A DNA stretch of 64,000 bases from Rhodospirillaceae bacterium (GCA_002708305.1 PANE01000041.1:26405-90404), one strand, 5' to 3'; shown: positions 36,001 through 44,951, counted from the stretch's first letter. Translations and numbers: made by a program. The notes: generated from the sequence alone by a model not told the origin.

Positions 36001-36504
36001 TATGCTTTTAAATTAATGTCATATAAAGATGAGTATGAAGTTGCTAGGCTCTATACCGACGGTACGTTTTTAGGGCAACTAAATGAGCAATTCGAGGGTG
36101 ACTTCAAGATTGAATTTAATTTAGCACCACCTCTTATCTCTAAACGTGATTTTTCTACTGGCCATTTGAAAAAGCAAATCTATGGCCCCTGGTTAATTCA
36201 CTGCTTTCGAATTTTAGCAAAATTAAAGGGGTTGAGGGGGACAATATGGGATATTTTTGGTAAGACAGCTGAACGCAGGCAAGAAAGATTGTTAATAGAA
36301 GATTATTTTTCTCTGATGGAAACAGTCCTATCAAAACTAACTAGGGATAACCACGGAGCCGCGGTAGAGTTAGCGAGTATACCCGAAAAAATCAGGGGGT
36401 ATGGTCATATTAAGGAAAAAGCAATCATCGAGGCAAAATCGCAAGAAAAACAGTTGCGTGCTATATTCGATAATCCGGAATTAGCAAAAACTGCGGCTGA
36501 GTAG
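33028..36504 (+). CDS. Indolepyruvate ferredoxin oxidoreductase, fused alpha-beta (IorAB-like)
   Basis: A 1158-residue fused 2-oxoacid oxidoreductase. The N-terminal part has the pyrimidine-binding domain (ISGYRGSPVGGYDQQLW). The central TPP domain contains YFCSGCPHNTST, GIGCH, and a MTGGQPADGG loop. A cysteine cluster, CEGCGDCGVASNC, looks like an iron-sulfur site. The gamma-like domain follows (IVTGIGGTGVVTIGALIGMA, LAQKGGAVISHIRI), then a C-terminal tail. It converts aryl- or branched-chain 2-oxoacids to acyl-CoA in amino acid breakdown. The AGAGGAAAAG before the ATG is a good ribosome-binding site. Confidence 0.93.
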   Translation: MAEAAVTLDDKYTLDKGRVFITGVQALARLPMVQRQRDVLNGLNTAGFISGYRGSPVGGYDQQLWNARKFLENNHIKFQPGLNEDLAASAIWGSQQTNLFEGGKYDGVFGIWYGKGPGVDRCGDVFKHGNMSGPSKHGGVLLIAGDDHAAKSSTVPHQSEFAFVDASIPVLNPAGVQEILDYGVLGFEMSRFSGCWVAFKTTAENMDSSSSIDVSPNRINIELPDFDMPADGLHIRWPDDWIEQEHRLHNYKLNAVRAFARANGIDKVVMDSSTAKLGIVTTGKSYLDVRQALEDLGITEEKADAIGIRLYKIGMPWPLEPMGVHEFAEGLEEILVIEEKRPLIENQLKEELYNYPSNKRPRIVGKLDEKQQPLQSAAGVLTANQIASVIASRIALFDQGSEIQRQLRIMEAREAQLVQSKTDFARTPYFCSGCPHNTSTKVPEGSRATAGIGCHFMSVWMDRDTSTFTHMGAEGTPWIGQAAFTETKHIFANIGDGTYTHSGALAIRAAAASGVNITYKILYNDAVAMTGGQPADGGFTVPQIAAQVAAEGAKQVRVCADDPDKYPIGTKWPENASIHHRDELDNVQKDLREIEGLSILIYDQTCAAEKRRRRKRGTMIDPPKRIFVNELVCEGCGDCGVASNCVSVTPVETEYGRKRLIDQSACNKDYSCTKGFCPSFVNVIGGKVKKNKATETSGADLFEALPTPEQPKLEQPYGVIVTGIGGTGVVTIGALIGMAAHIEGKGVSVLDMAGLAQKGGAVISHIRIAKRPEDIHAVRIASGSAKLMLACDMVTAASVEGLSKVSKEETTAIVNTQETMTGAFTSNPDLPFPSAVFKDALRTAAGENSTHFIDASRIATNLLGDSIASNLFMLGYAIQKGQLPLSLEAIEQAIELNAVAVDFNKQALLWGRRAAHDLTSVEKLATPKLAKPVHREIASSLKEIKEKRIEFLTQYQNAIYAKRYEDLVRKAEDAEQNLTPGFEGLALATARYAFKLMSYKDEYEVARLYTDGTFLGQLNEQFEGDFKIEFNLAPPLISKRDFSTGHLKKQIYGPWLIHCFRILAKLKGLRGTIWDIFGKTAERRQERLLIEDYFSLMETVLSKLTRDNHGAAVELASIPEKIRGYGHIKEKAIIEAKSQEKQLRAIFDNPELAKTAAE

Positions 36505-36531
36505 CAAACTTAAGTGAAAAGTGGGGTTTAG

Positions 36532-36942
36532 TTAAACACCCTTCAGTTCAATTCCGTTTCCCTCAGGATCTCGAATATAAATTGATGGGCCATTTCCCTC
36601 TGCGCCGAACCGGATCACAGCCTCTTCTGCTTCGATCCGATGGCTTAACAAATAACTTTTTATTTTTTCTTCGTCAAAGGGTGATACTTTTATCGCAATA
36701 TGGTCGACATTATGGCCCTCTTTTCCAGGAGAGGCTCCCCCCTTTAACCCGAGTGCCCCATCTACTGGAATTAAATCTATCATCGAATTTCCAATGGATA
36801 CATGGTAAAGCCCAATTTCTGGGTTTTTCTTCACCAAGCTTGCACCGAGAATATCACAGTAAAAGGCTAACATTGGAGCTAATTGGTGTACGCGAATTAC
36901 AACATGGTCAATACCTTTTAATTCGCAATTTGGCAGGGCCAT
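36532..36942 (-). CDS. VOC/glyoxalase-family protein
   Basis: A 136-residue vicinal-oxygen-chelate protein: GIDHVVIRVHQLAPMLAFYCDILGASLV in the first module, then NVDHIAIKVSP and IRDPEGNGIELKG in the second. The conserved H of IDHVV, H of DHIAI and E of GIELK are positions that bind metal in this superfamily. The substrate is unknown. The frame begins at a GTG at 36972; the ATG at 36942 follows AGAGG and is preferred. It is divergent from the DehI-like gene. Confidence 0.85.
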   Translation of the reverse strand: MALPNCELKGIDHVVIRVHQLAPMLAFYCDILGASLVKKNPEIGLYHVSIGNSMIDLIPVDGALGLKGGASPGKEGHNVDHIAIKVSPFDEEKIKSYLLSHRIEAEEAVIRFGAEGNGPSIYIRDPEGNGIELKGV

Positions 36943-37038
36943 AATTAAATTAACCTCTGTATCTAAACTCACTTTACGGTTTAGTATTGAGCCTAACTTA
37001 TTACATTTTCAAGAGCAATTTTTTTGGATGAAAGCACT

Positions 37039-37878
37039 ATGGATAGAATGCGAGAGCTATCTGAAGCAGATGCTCGAGGCTCTGTAGCTAAAATATATGA
37101 AGAAATAAGAAAATATTACGCGGCACCGTATGTCTCGTCACTGTTCAGGCATCTAGCAACATATCCAGGGCTTTTAGAGTGGATTTGGAATATTACTCTA
37201 CCTGCTTTTGAAACTGGGTTAATGCAAAATACTGGATGGAAGCATGTCGATGTCTCCGGTTTAAAGCCACTTACGCCTTTATCTAAAGAAGACCTGGCTG
37301 CAATGAAAATAGATTGTGTAGAAAAGAATATAATCATTGAGACATGTCTTACTTTTACCAGGGTTAGTCCGATAAACCTTGTGTTTGCGGGCTGTTTGGA
37401 GCATCTTTTATTAGGAAAAAAGATAAACATATCGGCTAAAAAACAGGATGAGTTTCCGTTACCATCTGAACTATTGCTCTTACCAAAAATGGTTTCTTGG
37501 GAAGATATGACTGAAAGAGAGTTGACCGTTTTAAATATATTCTCGACGACATTAGCTGGTGAAACATTCATTCCCGGTATTTATCGAATTCTTGCTAGAT
37601 GGCCGTTGTATCTGCGATATGTTGCTGATGAATTAAGGCCGTTATTACATGATCCTGTTATTTTAAATATTTGTAAAAAAATTGCGGATAATATTTTTTG
37701 CTCCGCTTCGGAGGTTTTTGGCAATTTAGATTTTCCTGAAAAGGAACCACCGTTGAATGAAGCTCAGAAGCAGCAGGTCTTGCAGGCTATAGGAGCTTAT
37801 AGAGGAACTAGCCCTCAAATGGTGGGATTTGGCACCTTGCTGGTAAATGCGCTTTCTGACAATAGTTCAAACAATTGA
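37039..37878 (+). CDS. DehI-like (2-haloacid dehalogenase I / AhpD-fold) helical protein
   Basis: A helical protein of about 280 residues with an internal two-fold repeat: SSLFRHLATYPGLLEWIW in the first half and IYRILARWPLYLRYVADEL in the second. This matches the pseudo-dimer layout of the DehI family (PF10778), which hydrolyses both D- and L-2-haloacids. Not all family members are dehalogenases, and I cannot confirm the catalytic aspartate. The ATG at 37039 is preferred; a TTG at 37024 is in frame. The next gene, 29 bases on, is an enolase-superfamily enzyme, so the two probably share a substrate pathway. Confidence 0.6.
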   Translation: MDRMRELSEADARGSVAKIYEEIRKYYAAPYVSSLFRHLATYPGLLEWIWNITLPAFETGLMQNTGWKHVDVSGLKPLTPLSKEDLAAMKIDCVEKNIIIETCLTFTRVSPINLVFAGCLEHLLLGKKINISAKKQDEFPLPSELLLLPKMVSWEDMTERELTVLNIFSTTLAGETFIPGIYRILARWPLYLRYVADELRPLLHDPVILNICKKIADNIFCSASEVFGNLDFPEKEPPLNEAQKQQVLQAIGAYRGTSPQMVGFGTLLVNALSDNSSNN

Positions 37879-37907
37879 ATAAATGACTAATACTGGGGAG
37901 AGGTTTT

Positions 37908-38990
37908 ATGAAAATTACTGCTATTCATACTCAAACAATAGAGATCCCTTTTGAAAAACCAATTGGGACTTCGATACATAATATAACAGGCGTTGCAGGA
38001 TTATTGGTATGGGTAAAAACAGATGAAGACGTGGAGGGAGAGAGTTATCTTTGGGTAATAGGCAAGCATAAAGTGCCTGTATTGGAAGCAATGATTAAAG
38101 CGCTCGAGCCAATAATAATAAATAAAAATCCTCTAGATACTGAGGCTCTATATGTGGATATGTGGAAAGAAATTAATTTTCTTGGGCATAAAGGCGTTAC
38201 TATTTTTGGATTAGCAGCGATTGATTGGGCTTGTTGGGATATCAAGGGTAAATACTATGGTATATCAGTTAGCGGTTTGCTAGGGCGGGCAAGGGATAGA
38301 ATACCAGCTTACGCTAGTGGGGGACTCTGGACTTCGATGAGTATTGAAGATTTGCAGACCCAGGCAACGTCTTTTGTGGAAGAAGGGTTTAAGGCAATAA
38401 AAATGCGAGTAGGCCTACCTGATAGTGGCATGGATTTAGAACGGGTTTCTGCTGTAAGAGAAACTATTGGCCCATCTGTTGATTTGATGGTTGATGCTAA
38501 TCAGGGATTGACGGTAAATCAGGCGATAAAACTTGGTAGGGGGCTGGAACAATTCAATTTAGTTTGGTTTGAAGAACCAGTTCAAGCATATGATTTGGCA
38601 GGGTCGGCTATGGTTGCTGCAGAACTCGATACGCCGATTGCAAGTGGAGAGACTGAATATACCCGGTACGGATTTCAAGATATGATAGAACGGCGTGCTG
38701 CAGATATTTTGATGCCTGATTTAGAGCGTGTCGGTGGTGTGTCGGAGTGGCTTAAAGTTGCTAATATGGCCGCTGCGGTAGATATTCCTGTAAGTCCTCA
38801 TATTTTCACAGAACACAGTTTACAACTGTGTGGAAGTGTATCAAATGTCAACTATGCAGAGCATATGCCATGGTTTGTTGAACTATTCCAGGAAAAGATA
38901 GAAATGATTGATGGTGATATTCTAATTCCGGACCGCCCAGGGATGGGGTTTTCGTTTGATCCAGAGGCGGTAAGACGTTTCTCCTCCTAA
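37908..38990 (+). CDS. Mandelate racemase/muconate lactonizing enzyme family protein
   Basis: A 360-residue MR/MLE enzyme. Candidate catalytic residues are K165-x-R167 on one side of the barrel, metal ligands D196, E222/E223 and E248, and the D271/H298 dyad on the other side. This layout is closer to mandelate racemase itself than that of the paralogue at 692-1789, which has K-x-H. It would enolise a 2-hydroxy or sugar acid. GGGGAGAGG precedes the ATG. It is co-directional with the DehI-like gene and converges on an enoyl-CoA hydratase. Confidence 0.9.
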   Translation: MKITAIHTQTIEIPFEKPIGTSIHNITGVAGLLVWVKTDEDVEGESYLWVIGKHKVPVLEAMIKALEPIIINKNPLDTEALYVDMWKEINFLGHKGVTIFGLAAIDWACWDIKGKYYGISVSGLLGRARDRIPAYASGGLWTSMSIEDLQTQATSFVEEGFKAIKMRVGLPDSGMDLERVSAVRETIGPSVDLMVDANQGLTVNQAIKLGRGLEQFNLVWFEEPVQAYDLAGSAMVAAELDTPIASGETEYTRYGFQDMIERRAADILMPDLERVGGVSEWLKVANMAAAVDIPVSPHIFTEHSLQLCGSVSNVNYAEHMPWFVELFQEKIEMIDGDILIPDRPGMGFSFDPEAVRRFSS

Positions 38991-39014
38991 CTCTGAGAGC
39001 TATAGGTCATATTT

Positions 39015-39785
39015 CTATTTCTTTGTTTTTCGATTTAAAAACGGCTGCATCATTTGGTATGGTTCGTCTGTTTTGTATGCCTTCTCAAACGCGTCGATGC
39101 CTTTATGAATACTATCTTCTAATGACAATCGCTCCCATTCTGCCACTAAAGTTTTTTGACTGCGAACGGCAATGGGCCCAGAACAAGCAATTGCGTTAGA
39201 AATTTTAGTTACTTGTTTTTCTAAATCGTTTTCGGTAGAGATAGACTCCAGAAATCCCCACTCATAGGCCGTTGTTGCGTTTATATTCTCTGCGGTTAAT
39301 ACGAGATAGTTAGATTTACCCCATCCAATCAAGCGAGGCAGCAGCGCCGCCTCAATAACAGATGGTAAACCAACCCTAACCTCAGGCATTCCAAATATAG
39401 CCGTATTTGTGGATATTCTCAGGTCACACGCCGCTGCTAGTTCCATACCTGCACCCAGTGTATAACCATTAATTCGTGCTATTACAGGAACGGGGTGTGT
39501 ACGTATAGTGAGGAAAAGTTTATGCAACGAGGTTATAAAATTTCTTGCACCATCAGAATCTAATTCACTCATTTCAAAGATATCTGCTCCTCCAAAAAAT
39601 GCTTTAGATCCAGCACCGGTCAATATGATTGCTCTTAGGTCCTCATCATTAAGCAGAGATATGAATGCTTCGTGCAGTTCCTGGATACCAACGGCATTCA
39701 AGCTATTTAATTTTTCTTCACGATTGTAGGTTATTGTAGTGATATGCCCTGTACCTGAGACTCTTTGACTAAAGCTAATACTCAT
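39015..39785 (-). CDS. Enoyl-CoA hydratase/isomerase family protein
   Basis: A 256-residue crotonase-fold protein with the oxyanion-hole segments FGGADIFEM and NGYTLGAGMELAAACDLRI, then MPEVRVGLPSVIEAALLPR with the second glutamate region. It hydrates or isomerises an enoyl-CoA. Both glutamates of classical hydratases have candidates (MELAA and MPEVR). Its ATG overlaps the upstream CinA-like stop by four bases, so the two are translated together, though they share no obvious pathway. Confidence 0.9.
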   Translation of the reverse strand: MSISFSQRVSGTGHITTITYNREEKLNSLNAVGIQELHEAFISLLNDEDLRAIILTGAGSKAFFGGADIFEMSELDSDGARNFITSLHKLFLTIRTHPVPVIARINGYTLGAGMELAAACDLRISTNTAIFGMPEVRVGLPSVIEAALLPRLIGWGKSNYLVLTAENINATTAYEWGFLESISTENDLEKQVTKISNAIACSGPIAVRSQKTLVAEWERLSLEDSIHKGIDAFEKAYKTDEPYQMMQPFLNRKTKK

Positions 39786-40561
39786 TCTTTGTCCTCTTTA
39801 TTTGTCGGGTGACCGTTATTTTCTAACACAAGTTGTCGGATTGATTCTGCAGCTATCTCTAAATCGCTGATATTTGTTCCTCGCAAGACAAGTTCAGTAC
39901 CATAGATGCCAGATCTAAAATAAGGATAGCTTCCTATATCAATATTGGGTTTTTCTTTTTGAATCTGTTCGAGTCCATTCGCTATAGAACCTTCACCCAG
40001 ATCACAAACCACCGTTAAAGAGTGTATTTTAGTTCCAGTTTTAAGTGTGGGTAATAATTCTTTGACCATTGCCTGGAACACACTAGGAACCCCAGCCATT
40101 ACATGAACATTTTCAACTGTAAACCCAGGCGCTGCTGATATAGGGTTTAGAATTAAAGTTGCACCCCTAGGTGTGCGTGCCATTCGCATTCGTACTTCGT
40201 TTAACTCTACATTTCTTTTTTGTGCGTGGACTGACATGCGCTGAACAGCATCGGGATGATGATAAACTTCTAAGTCGAATGACTGGGCTATTGAGTCGCA
40301 TGTGATGTCGTCGTGGGTAGGGCCTATTCCCCCAGAGGTAAAAACATAATCGTATTGTTTTCTCATAATACGGACTGTGTCCGCTATTACATTATGATCA
40401 TCTTTTATAATTCTAACTTCTTCGAGTCTTATTCCAATGTTTGATAACTCAGAAGCAAGGAAGAATAAATTTACATCTTTTGTTCTACCCGATAATATTT
40501 CATTGCCTATTATAACAAAAGCAGCAGTAACTATATTGATGGTGTTATCGTCAGAAGCCAT
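39782..40561 (-). CDS. CinA-like competence/damage-inducible protein, molybdopterin-binding domain only
   Basis: A 259-residue protein with a MoCF_biosynth domain: AAFVIIGNEILSGRTKD, DYVFTSGGIGPTHDDITCDSIA, and AAPGFTVENVHVMAGVPSVF. It lacks the C-terminal CinA deamidase domain, as is usual for this short subfamily, which may act as a nucleotide pyrophosphatase (ADP-ribose or FAD type). The frame runs to 40615, overlapping the sfsA start, but the ATG at 40561 fits AGAGATGTGAA and avoids the overlap. It is divergent from sfsA. Confidence 0.87.
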   Translation of the reverse strand: MASDDNTINIVTAAFVIIGNEILSGRTKDVNLFFLASELSNIGIRLEEVRIIKDDHNVIADTVRIMRKQYDYVFTSGGIGPTHDDITCDSIAQSFDLEVYHHPDAVQRMSVHAQKRNVELNEVRMRMARTPRGATLILNPISAAPGFTVENVHVMAGVPSVFQAMVKELLPTLKTGTKIHSLTVVCDLGEGSIANGLEQIQKEKPNIDIGSYPYFRSGIYGTELVLRGTNISDLEIAAESIRQLVLENNGHPTNKEDKE

Positions 40562-40613
40562 TTCACATCTCTTAATAAGGGTAGATTTTTTTTGATATCT
40601 ATTGGATAACATC

Positions 40614-41330
40614 ATGGAACTGCCTCGTCCACTTCATCCTGGAGTTTTGATAAAGCGATATAAGCGGTTTTTAGCAGATGTCGTGTTAGAGGATGGAACT
40701 GAGCTTACAGCACATTGTCCTAATCCCGGCAGGATGACAGGGTTGATGACGCCGGGGACAAAAATCTGGCTTTCCCGATCGGATAATCCAAAGCGTAAGC
40801 TTCCATTTACTTTTGAGTTGTTTGAAGAACAAAATGGATTAGTTGGGATTAATACTGGGTACCCAAATGCCATTGTCTCGGAGGCTATAATCGAGGGAAA
40901 GATATCAGAATTAGCTGGTTATGAAACGTTACGAAGGGAAGTGAATTATGGTAGCCGCTCTCGCATTGACGTATTGCTTGAGGACCCATCACGCGACCGA
41001 TGTTGGGTTGAAATCAAAAATGTTCATTTGAAAAGGGATACTGACGTTATCCCTGGGTTGGCGGAGTTTCCAGACTCAGTTACGACGCGTGGGGCCCGCC
41101 ATCTTTACGAACTGGCAGATCAGGTTGTCAAAGGCGATCGAGCGGTGATGGTTTATTTAGTGCAACGAATGGATTGTGACCAGTTTCGTATTGCGGGTGA
41201 CATCGACCCGGCTTATCAAAAAGCATTCAGCCATGCCCTAGCCGTCGGCGTGGAGGTGTTATGTTTAGATGTATGCATAACAACAGAAAGAATACGCGTT
41301 CGACGCTCTATTGAAGTATTACAAAACTAG
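40614..41330 (+). CDS. sfsA: SfsA family protein (sugar fermentation stimulation protein)
   Basis: A protein of about 238 residues with the complete SfsA pattern: KRYKRFLADVVLEDG, AHCPNPGRMTGLMTPG, RSRIDVLLED, and WVEIKNVHL, which form a PD-(D/E)xK-like nuclease core, plus FPDSVTTRGARHLYEL. The function in cells is unresolved. The ATG at 40614 is preferred over an in-frame TTG at 40602. It converges on purB across 35 bases. Confidence 0.93.
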   Translation: MELPRPLHPGVLIKRYKRFLADVVLEDGTELTAHCPNPGRMTGLMTPGTKIWLSRSDNPKRKLPFTFELFEEQNGLVGINTGYPNAIVSEAIIEGKISELAGYETLRREVNYGSRSRIDVLLEDPSRDRCWVEIKNVHLKRDTDVIPGLAEFPDSVTTRGARHLYELADQVVKGDRAVMVYLVQRMDCDQFRIAGDIDPAYQKAFSHALAVGVEVLCLDVCITTERIRVRRSIEVLQN

Positions 41331-41365
41331 GCATCCAATAAAAATTATTGAGAGGAGTTTTCTTT

Positions 41366-42661
41366 TTATTCCTCAAATAAACGAGAAAAAATAGTATCTA
41401 TGTGCTTCATATGGAAAGCCATGTCGAAGAGACTATCAATCTCTTTGGAGCTAAGATATTTTTTTATGGCCTTGTCTGATTTTAGTAGATCACGAAAGTC
41501 TTTACCCTCAAGCCAAACAGGCATGGCGTTGCGTTGCACTGCAGCATATGATTCTTCCCTTGTCATGCCTTTTTGGGTTAGCTCAAGTAAAACCCTTTGG
41601 GAATGGATAAGCCCCCCCAATTTATCCAGATTGGACTGCATGGTTTCTGGATAAATAATCAACTTATCTATAACATTCGTCATCCGTGCTAGCGCAAAGT
41701 CTAGGCCTATCGTGCCATCCGGTCCGATCACACGTTCGACGGAAGAGTGAGAGATATCGCGCTCGTGCCAAAGGGCTACATTTTCTAGGGCTGGAATGAC
41801 ATGGCTACGCACCAATCGAGCCAAACCAGTTATGTTCTCGGTTAGGACTGGGTTTCGTTTATGTGGCATAGATGATGAACCTTTTTGTCCTGCAGAGAAA
41901 AACTCTTCAGCTTCTCTAACTTCTGTTCTTTGTAGATGTCTAATTTCAACTGCTAGCCGTTCTAAAGAACTTGCAATCACGCCGAGTATTGCGAAAAACA
42001 TAGCGTGTCTATCACGAGGGATAATTTGTGTTGATACTGGTTCAATCTTTAGTCCAAGTTTGTCCGCTACGTGTTGTTCTACTTTTGGGTCAATACTGGC
42101 AAAGGTACCAACGGGTCCAGAAATTGCACAGGTTGCAATCTCGTCTCGAGCTATTTGAAGTCTATTTTTATTTCTTTTAAATTCTGCATAAAAACCAGCT
42201 AATTTGAGGCCAAATGTAGTTGGTTCTGCATGGATAGCATGGCTCCTCCCTACAGTTGGAGTCAGTTTGTGTTCTATAGCCCGTCGTTTTAAAGCTGCCA
42301 GAAGATTATCTATGTCATCTAATAAAATATCAGCAGATTGACTGAGTTGTACTGAGAGGCACGTGTCCAGAACATCTGAGGAAGTCATCCCTTGATGAAC
42401 AAAACGTGCTTCGGGACCAACATATTCGGCAAGACTGGTAAGAAATGCAATTACGTCATGTTTTACCTCAGCTTCTATTGCATCTATGCGGTCAACGTCA
42501 AACCCACCTTTTTCCCAGACAGCTTTGGCGGCATCTTTTGGAATTACACCCAACTCAGCTTGTGCGTCGCATGCGTGTGCCTCTATCTCGAACCATATTC
42601 GGAAGCGGTTTTCCGGTTCCCAAATTTTTGCCATAATGGGACGGGAGTAACGCGGTATCAT
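41366..42661 (-). CDS. purB: Adenylosuccinate lyase
   Basis: A 431-residue fumarase/aspartase-superfamily protein. GSSSMPHKRNPVLTEN is the signature with the catalytic serine, preceded by FVHQGMTSSDVLDTC and VGRSHAIHAEPTTFG, which carries the acid/base histidines. It splits adenylosuccinate and SAICAR in purine synthesis. The start IPRYSRPIMAKIWEPENRF is typical of the alphaproteobacterial form. It stands alone. Confidence 0.96.
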   Translation of the reverse strand: MIPRYSRPIMAKIWEPENRFRIWFEIEAHACDAQAELGVIPKDAAKAVWEKGGFDVDRIDAIEAEVKHDVIAFLTSLAEYVGPEARFVHQGMTSSDVLDTCLSVQLSQSADILLDDIDNLLAALKRRAIEHKLTPTVGRSHAIHAEPTTFGLKLAGFYAEFKRNKNRLQIARDEIATCAISGPVGTFASIDPKVEQHVADKLGLKIEPVSTQIIPRDRHAMFFAILGVIASSLERLAVEIRHLQRTEVREAEEFFSAGQKGSSSMPHKRNPVLTENITGLARLVRSHVIPALENVALWHERDISHSSVERVIGPDGTIGLDFALARMTNVIDKLIIYPETMQSNLDKLGGLIHSQRVLLELTQKGMTREESYAAVQRNAMPVWLEGKDFRDLLKSDKAIKKYLSSKEIDSLFDMAFHMKHIDTIFSRLFEE

Positions 42662-42919
42662 CTAATCTATCCTCGACTAATATAGTAGCAGTCACTACAA
42701 GTAGTTTAATGTTTTAGATCTATATTAATTATAAATCAAATGGGGTTTTTTAAACACAGCACAATTGGTTAAGGTTTTTGATACAGCTAATCGATACTGG
42801 TTTGGAACAAGGGGTATTTTAGTTAATTCGGTATTTCTTAAAAAATAATTTACAATAATTTATACCATTTTATAGTCTTGAGTATGGCGGCTTCGGCGTT
42901 TTGAGAATAGGGGAGTGAC

Positions 42920-44224
42920 ATGAGTACTTTATTAAGCAATGCAGATTTGGAAACTTCCTATGCAGAGGCGGAGGAGAAATTCAAACAACGCAATCTAAAA
43001 AGTGCGGCAATGCACGCCAGTGCTTCGGAGGTAATGCCGGGTGGAAATACACGCACTGTATTGCATTATGCGCCCTATCCATTGACTTTTTCTAAAGGTG
43101 AAGGCGCCCATCTCTATGATGCGGATGGTCATAAATTGGTTGATTTTCTAGGTGAATACACAGCAGGTATTTATGGTCATAATAATATAATTATCCAGTC
43201 TGCAATTGAGACTGCGGTTAGGGATGGGATCGTGCTGGGGGGGCCCAACATGATGGAGGCGAGGCTTGCTCGAGCGCTTGTAGATAGGTTTCCGGCCCTT
43301 GACTTGATTAGGTTCACAAATTCTGGAACGGAAGCCAACCTGATGGCTATCGGCGCTGCAAGAGCTTTTACTGGACGACCTAAAGTTATGGCCATGCAGG
43401 GGGGGTACCATGGAGGAGTATTATATTTTGCGGCACCATCGCCTATTAATGCTCCTTTTGAAATGGTTCTCGTGCCGTATAATGACCCAGACGCTGCTCG
43501 TGAAGTAATAAAAAGAGAGGGTGATCAACTCGCATGTGTAATCGTAGAGCCAATGATGGGTTCTAGTGGTTGTATACCAGCATCCAGAGAATTTCTTGAA
43601 ACTCTTCGAGAAGCTACAGAGGAAACAGGAGCACTATTGATATTTGACGAAGTGATGACGTCAAGGTTAGCGCCCGGAGGTAGACACGGTGATTTAGAGA
43701 TTTCACCAGACTTGATCACGTTGGGAAAGTACCTCGGTGGCGGCGTCTCTTTTGGTGCGTTTGGCGGACGGCTAGATATAATGGAGGGTTTCAATCCGAA
43801 AGCAGTTGGAGCTTGGCCTCACGCGGGAACCTTTAATAATAATATAATGACTATGACAGCTGGTTTAGCTGGCTTGACTCAACTTTTTACACCGGCGGCT
43901 TGTATACGATTAAATGCAAAAGGAGATAGCTTTAGAACGCGCTTGATCGATAGTATTGAGGACAGAGCCTTGCCTTTGCAAATTACAGGAATTGGTTCGA
44001 TGAACACGGTCCACTTTACAGAAAAACCAATCCTTCGTCCTGTCAATGATCCAATTGCTAATCGAAAGCGCGACCTACTTCATTTAGACATGATAAATGC
44101 TGGCGTTTATCATGCAAGGCGGGGAATGTTGAATTTATCATTGCCGATGGTCGATGCTGATATCGACAAAGCTGTAGGCTGTTTCGAAGAGTTTCTAGAT
44201 AGTCGTGCAGGGCTCTTATCCTGA
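42920..44224 (+). CDS. Class III aminotransferase, glutamate-1-semialdehyde 2,1-aminomutase-like
   Basis: A 434-residue class III PLP enzyme: MPGGNTRTVLHYAPYPL, NSGTEANLMAIGAARAFTG, GGYHGGV, LIFDEVMTSRLAPGG, and the PLP lysine K270 in DLITLGKYLGGG. It resembles the HemL-related aminotransferases found in catabolic clusters rather than the haem enzyme: the context (RraA, MFS) is catabolic. The substrate is unknown. GGGGAG precedes the ATG. It converges on the RraA gene across 52 bases. Confidence 0.9.
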   Translation: MSTLLSNADLETSYAEAEEKFKQRNLKSAAMHASASEVMPGGNTRTVLHYAPYPLTFSKGEGAHLYDADGHKLVDFLGEYTAGIYGHNNIIIQSAIETAVRDGIVLGGPNMMEARLARALVDRFPALDLIRFTNSGTEANLMAIGAARAFTGRPKVMAMQGGYHGGVLYFAAPSPINAPFEMVLVPYNDPDAAREVIKREGDQLACVIVEPMMGSSGCIPASREFLETLREATEETGALLIFDEVMTSRLAPGGRHGDLEISPDLITLGKYLGGGVSFGAFGGRLDIMEGFNPKAVGAWPHAGTFNNNIMTMTAGLAGLTQLFTPAACIRLNAKGDSFRTRLIDSIEDRALPLQITGIGSMNTVHFTEKPILRPVNDPIANRKRDLLHLDMINAGVYHARRGMLNLSLPMVDADIDKAVGCFEEFLDSRAGLLS

Positions 44225-44276
44225 GGTTAACATTCAAAAATATTTTGTGTTTTTCTACAGAGATAGTAAACAGTGC

Positions 44277-44951
44277 TTACGGCATTTTGCACCCACGAGC
44301 CTTCAGTGTCTCATCCACCCACGACCGGTCACTGGTGCCCAACTCAAACTCGGCCATTTGGTTAACTTCTGCCTTTTGTTTTTCAATTGTGAGATCTAAA
44401 ACCTCTTGAACATTTTCAAATGGAACTGCAAGAACACCATCCCAATCCCCAATAACTAGATCACCAGGTTCGATTATCATTCCGTCTATTGCTATTGGAA
44501 CGTTGATTTCCCCCGGTCCATCTTTGTATGGGCCTCGATGACTCACACCGGCAGCAAAAACTGGCAAATTAACATCTAAAAATGCTAATGCATCCCTTAT
44601 TGCTGCATTTAAAATAAATCCGCCTACTTTGCGTTTAACCGCGTGAGCAAGCATCAATTCCCCCATAAGAGAATTGGTAAGATCGCCACCAGCATCGCAG
44701 ACTATTATATCGCCAGGTTCGGCCATATCTATCGCTTTATGCAGCATAAGATTATCACCCGGTCGGGATTTAACGGTCAATGCTGGACCAGCCATTTGAC
44801 CGGATTTATGCATTGGCCGCAATAACGGCCCGCCAGCTGTCATTCTCCACATGCTGTCACTAACATTTGCCACTGGTAATTCTAAGAATTTACTAGCTAA
44901 CTCAGGCTCAACTTTTCGTTTTCTATTTAATATTCTAAAACCAATAGACAT
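44277..44951 (-). CDS. RraA family protein (putative aldolase/decarboxylase)
   Basis: A 224-residue RraA-fold protein with VSDSMWRM, PGDIIVCDAGGD, and IIEPGDLVIGDWDGVLAVP. The signature is E98-X20-R119-D120: the first acid is Glu rather than the Asp found in proven HMG aldolases and in the paralogue at 6719-7408, so activity or metal preference may differ. AAGGAG lies seven bases before the ATG. It is divergent from an MFS transporter, and the gap holds two inverted repeats. Confidence 0.87.
   Translation of the reverse strand: MSIGFRILNRKRKVEPELASKFLELPVANVSDSMWRMTAGGPLLRPMHKSGQMAGPALTVKSRPGDNLMLHKAIDMAEPGDIIVCDAGGDLTNSLMGELMLAHAVKRKVGGFILNAAIRDALAFLDVNLPVFAAGVSHRGPYKDGPGEINVPIAIDGMIIEPGDLVIGDWDGVLAVPFENVQEVLDLTIEKQKAEVNQMAEFELGTSDRSWVDETLKARGCKMP

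Noticed and set aside
36523..36541. GGGGTTTA-GT-TAAAC...CCC as a terminator between the oxidoreductase and VOC genes.
   Set aside because: The stem has a mismatch and no T-run follows on either strand; the VOC stop codon lies inside it, so I left it out of the features.
40562..40615. The N-terminal extension of the CinA-like protein to 40615.
   Set aside because: It would overlap the sfsA start and shows no family conservation; the ATG at 40561 fits better.
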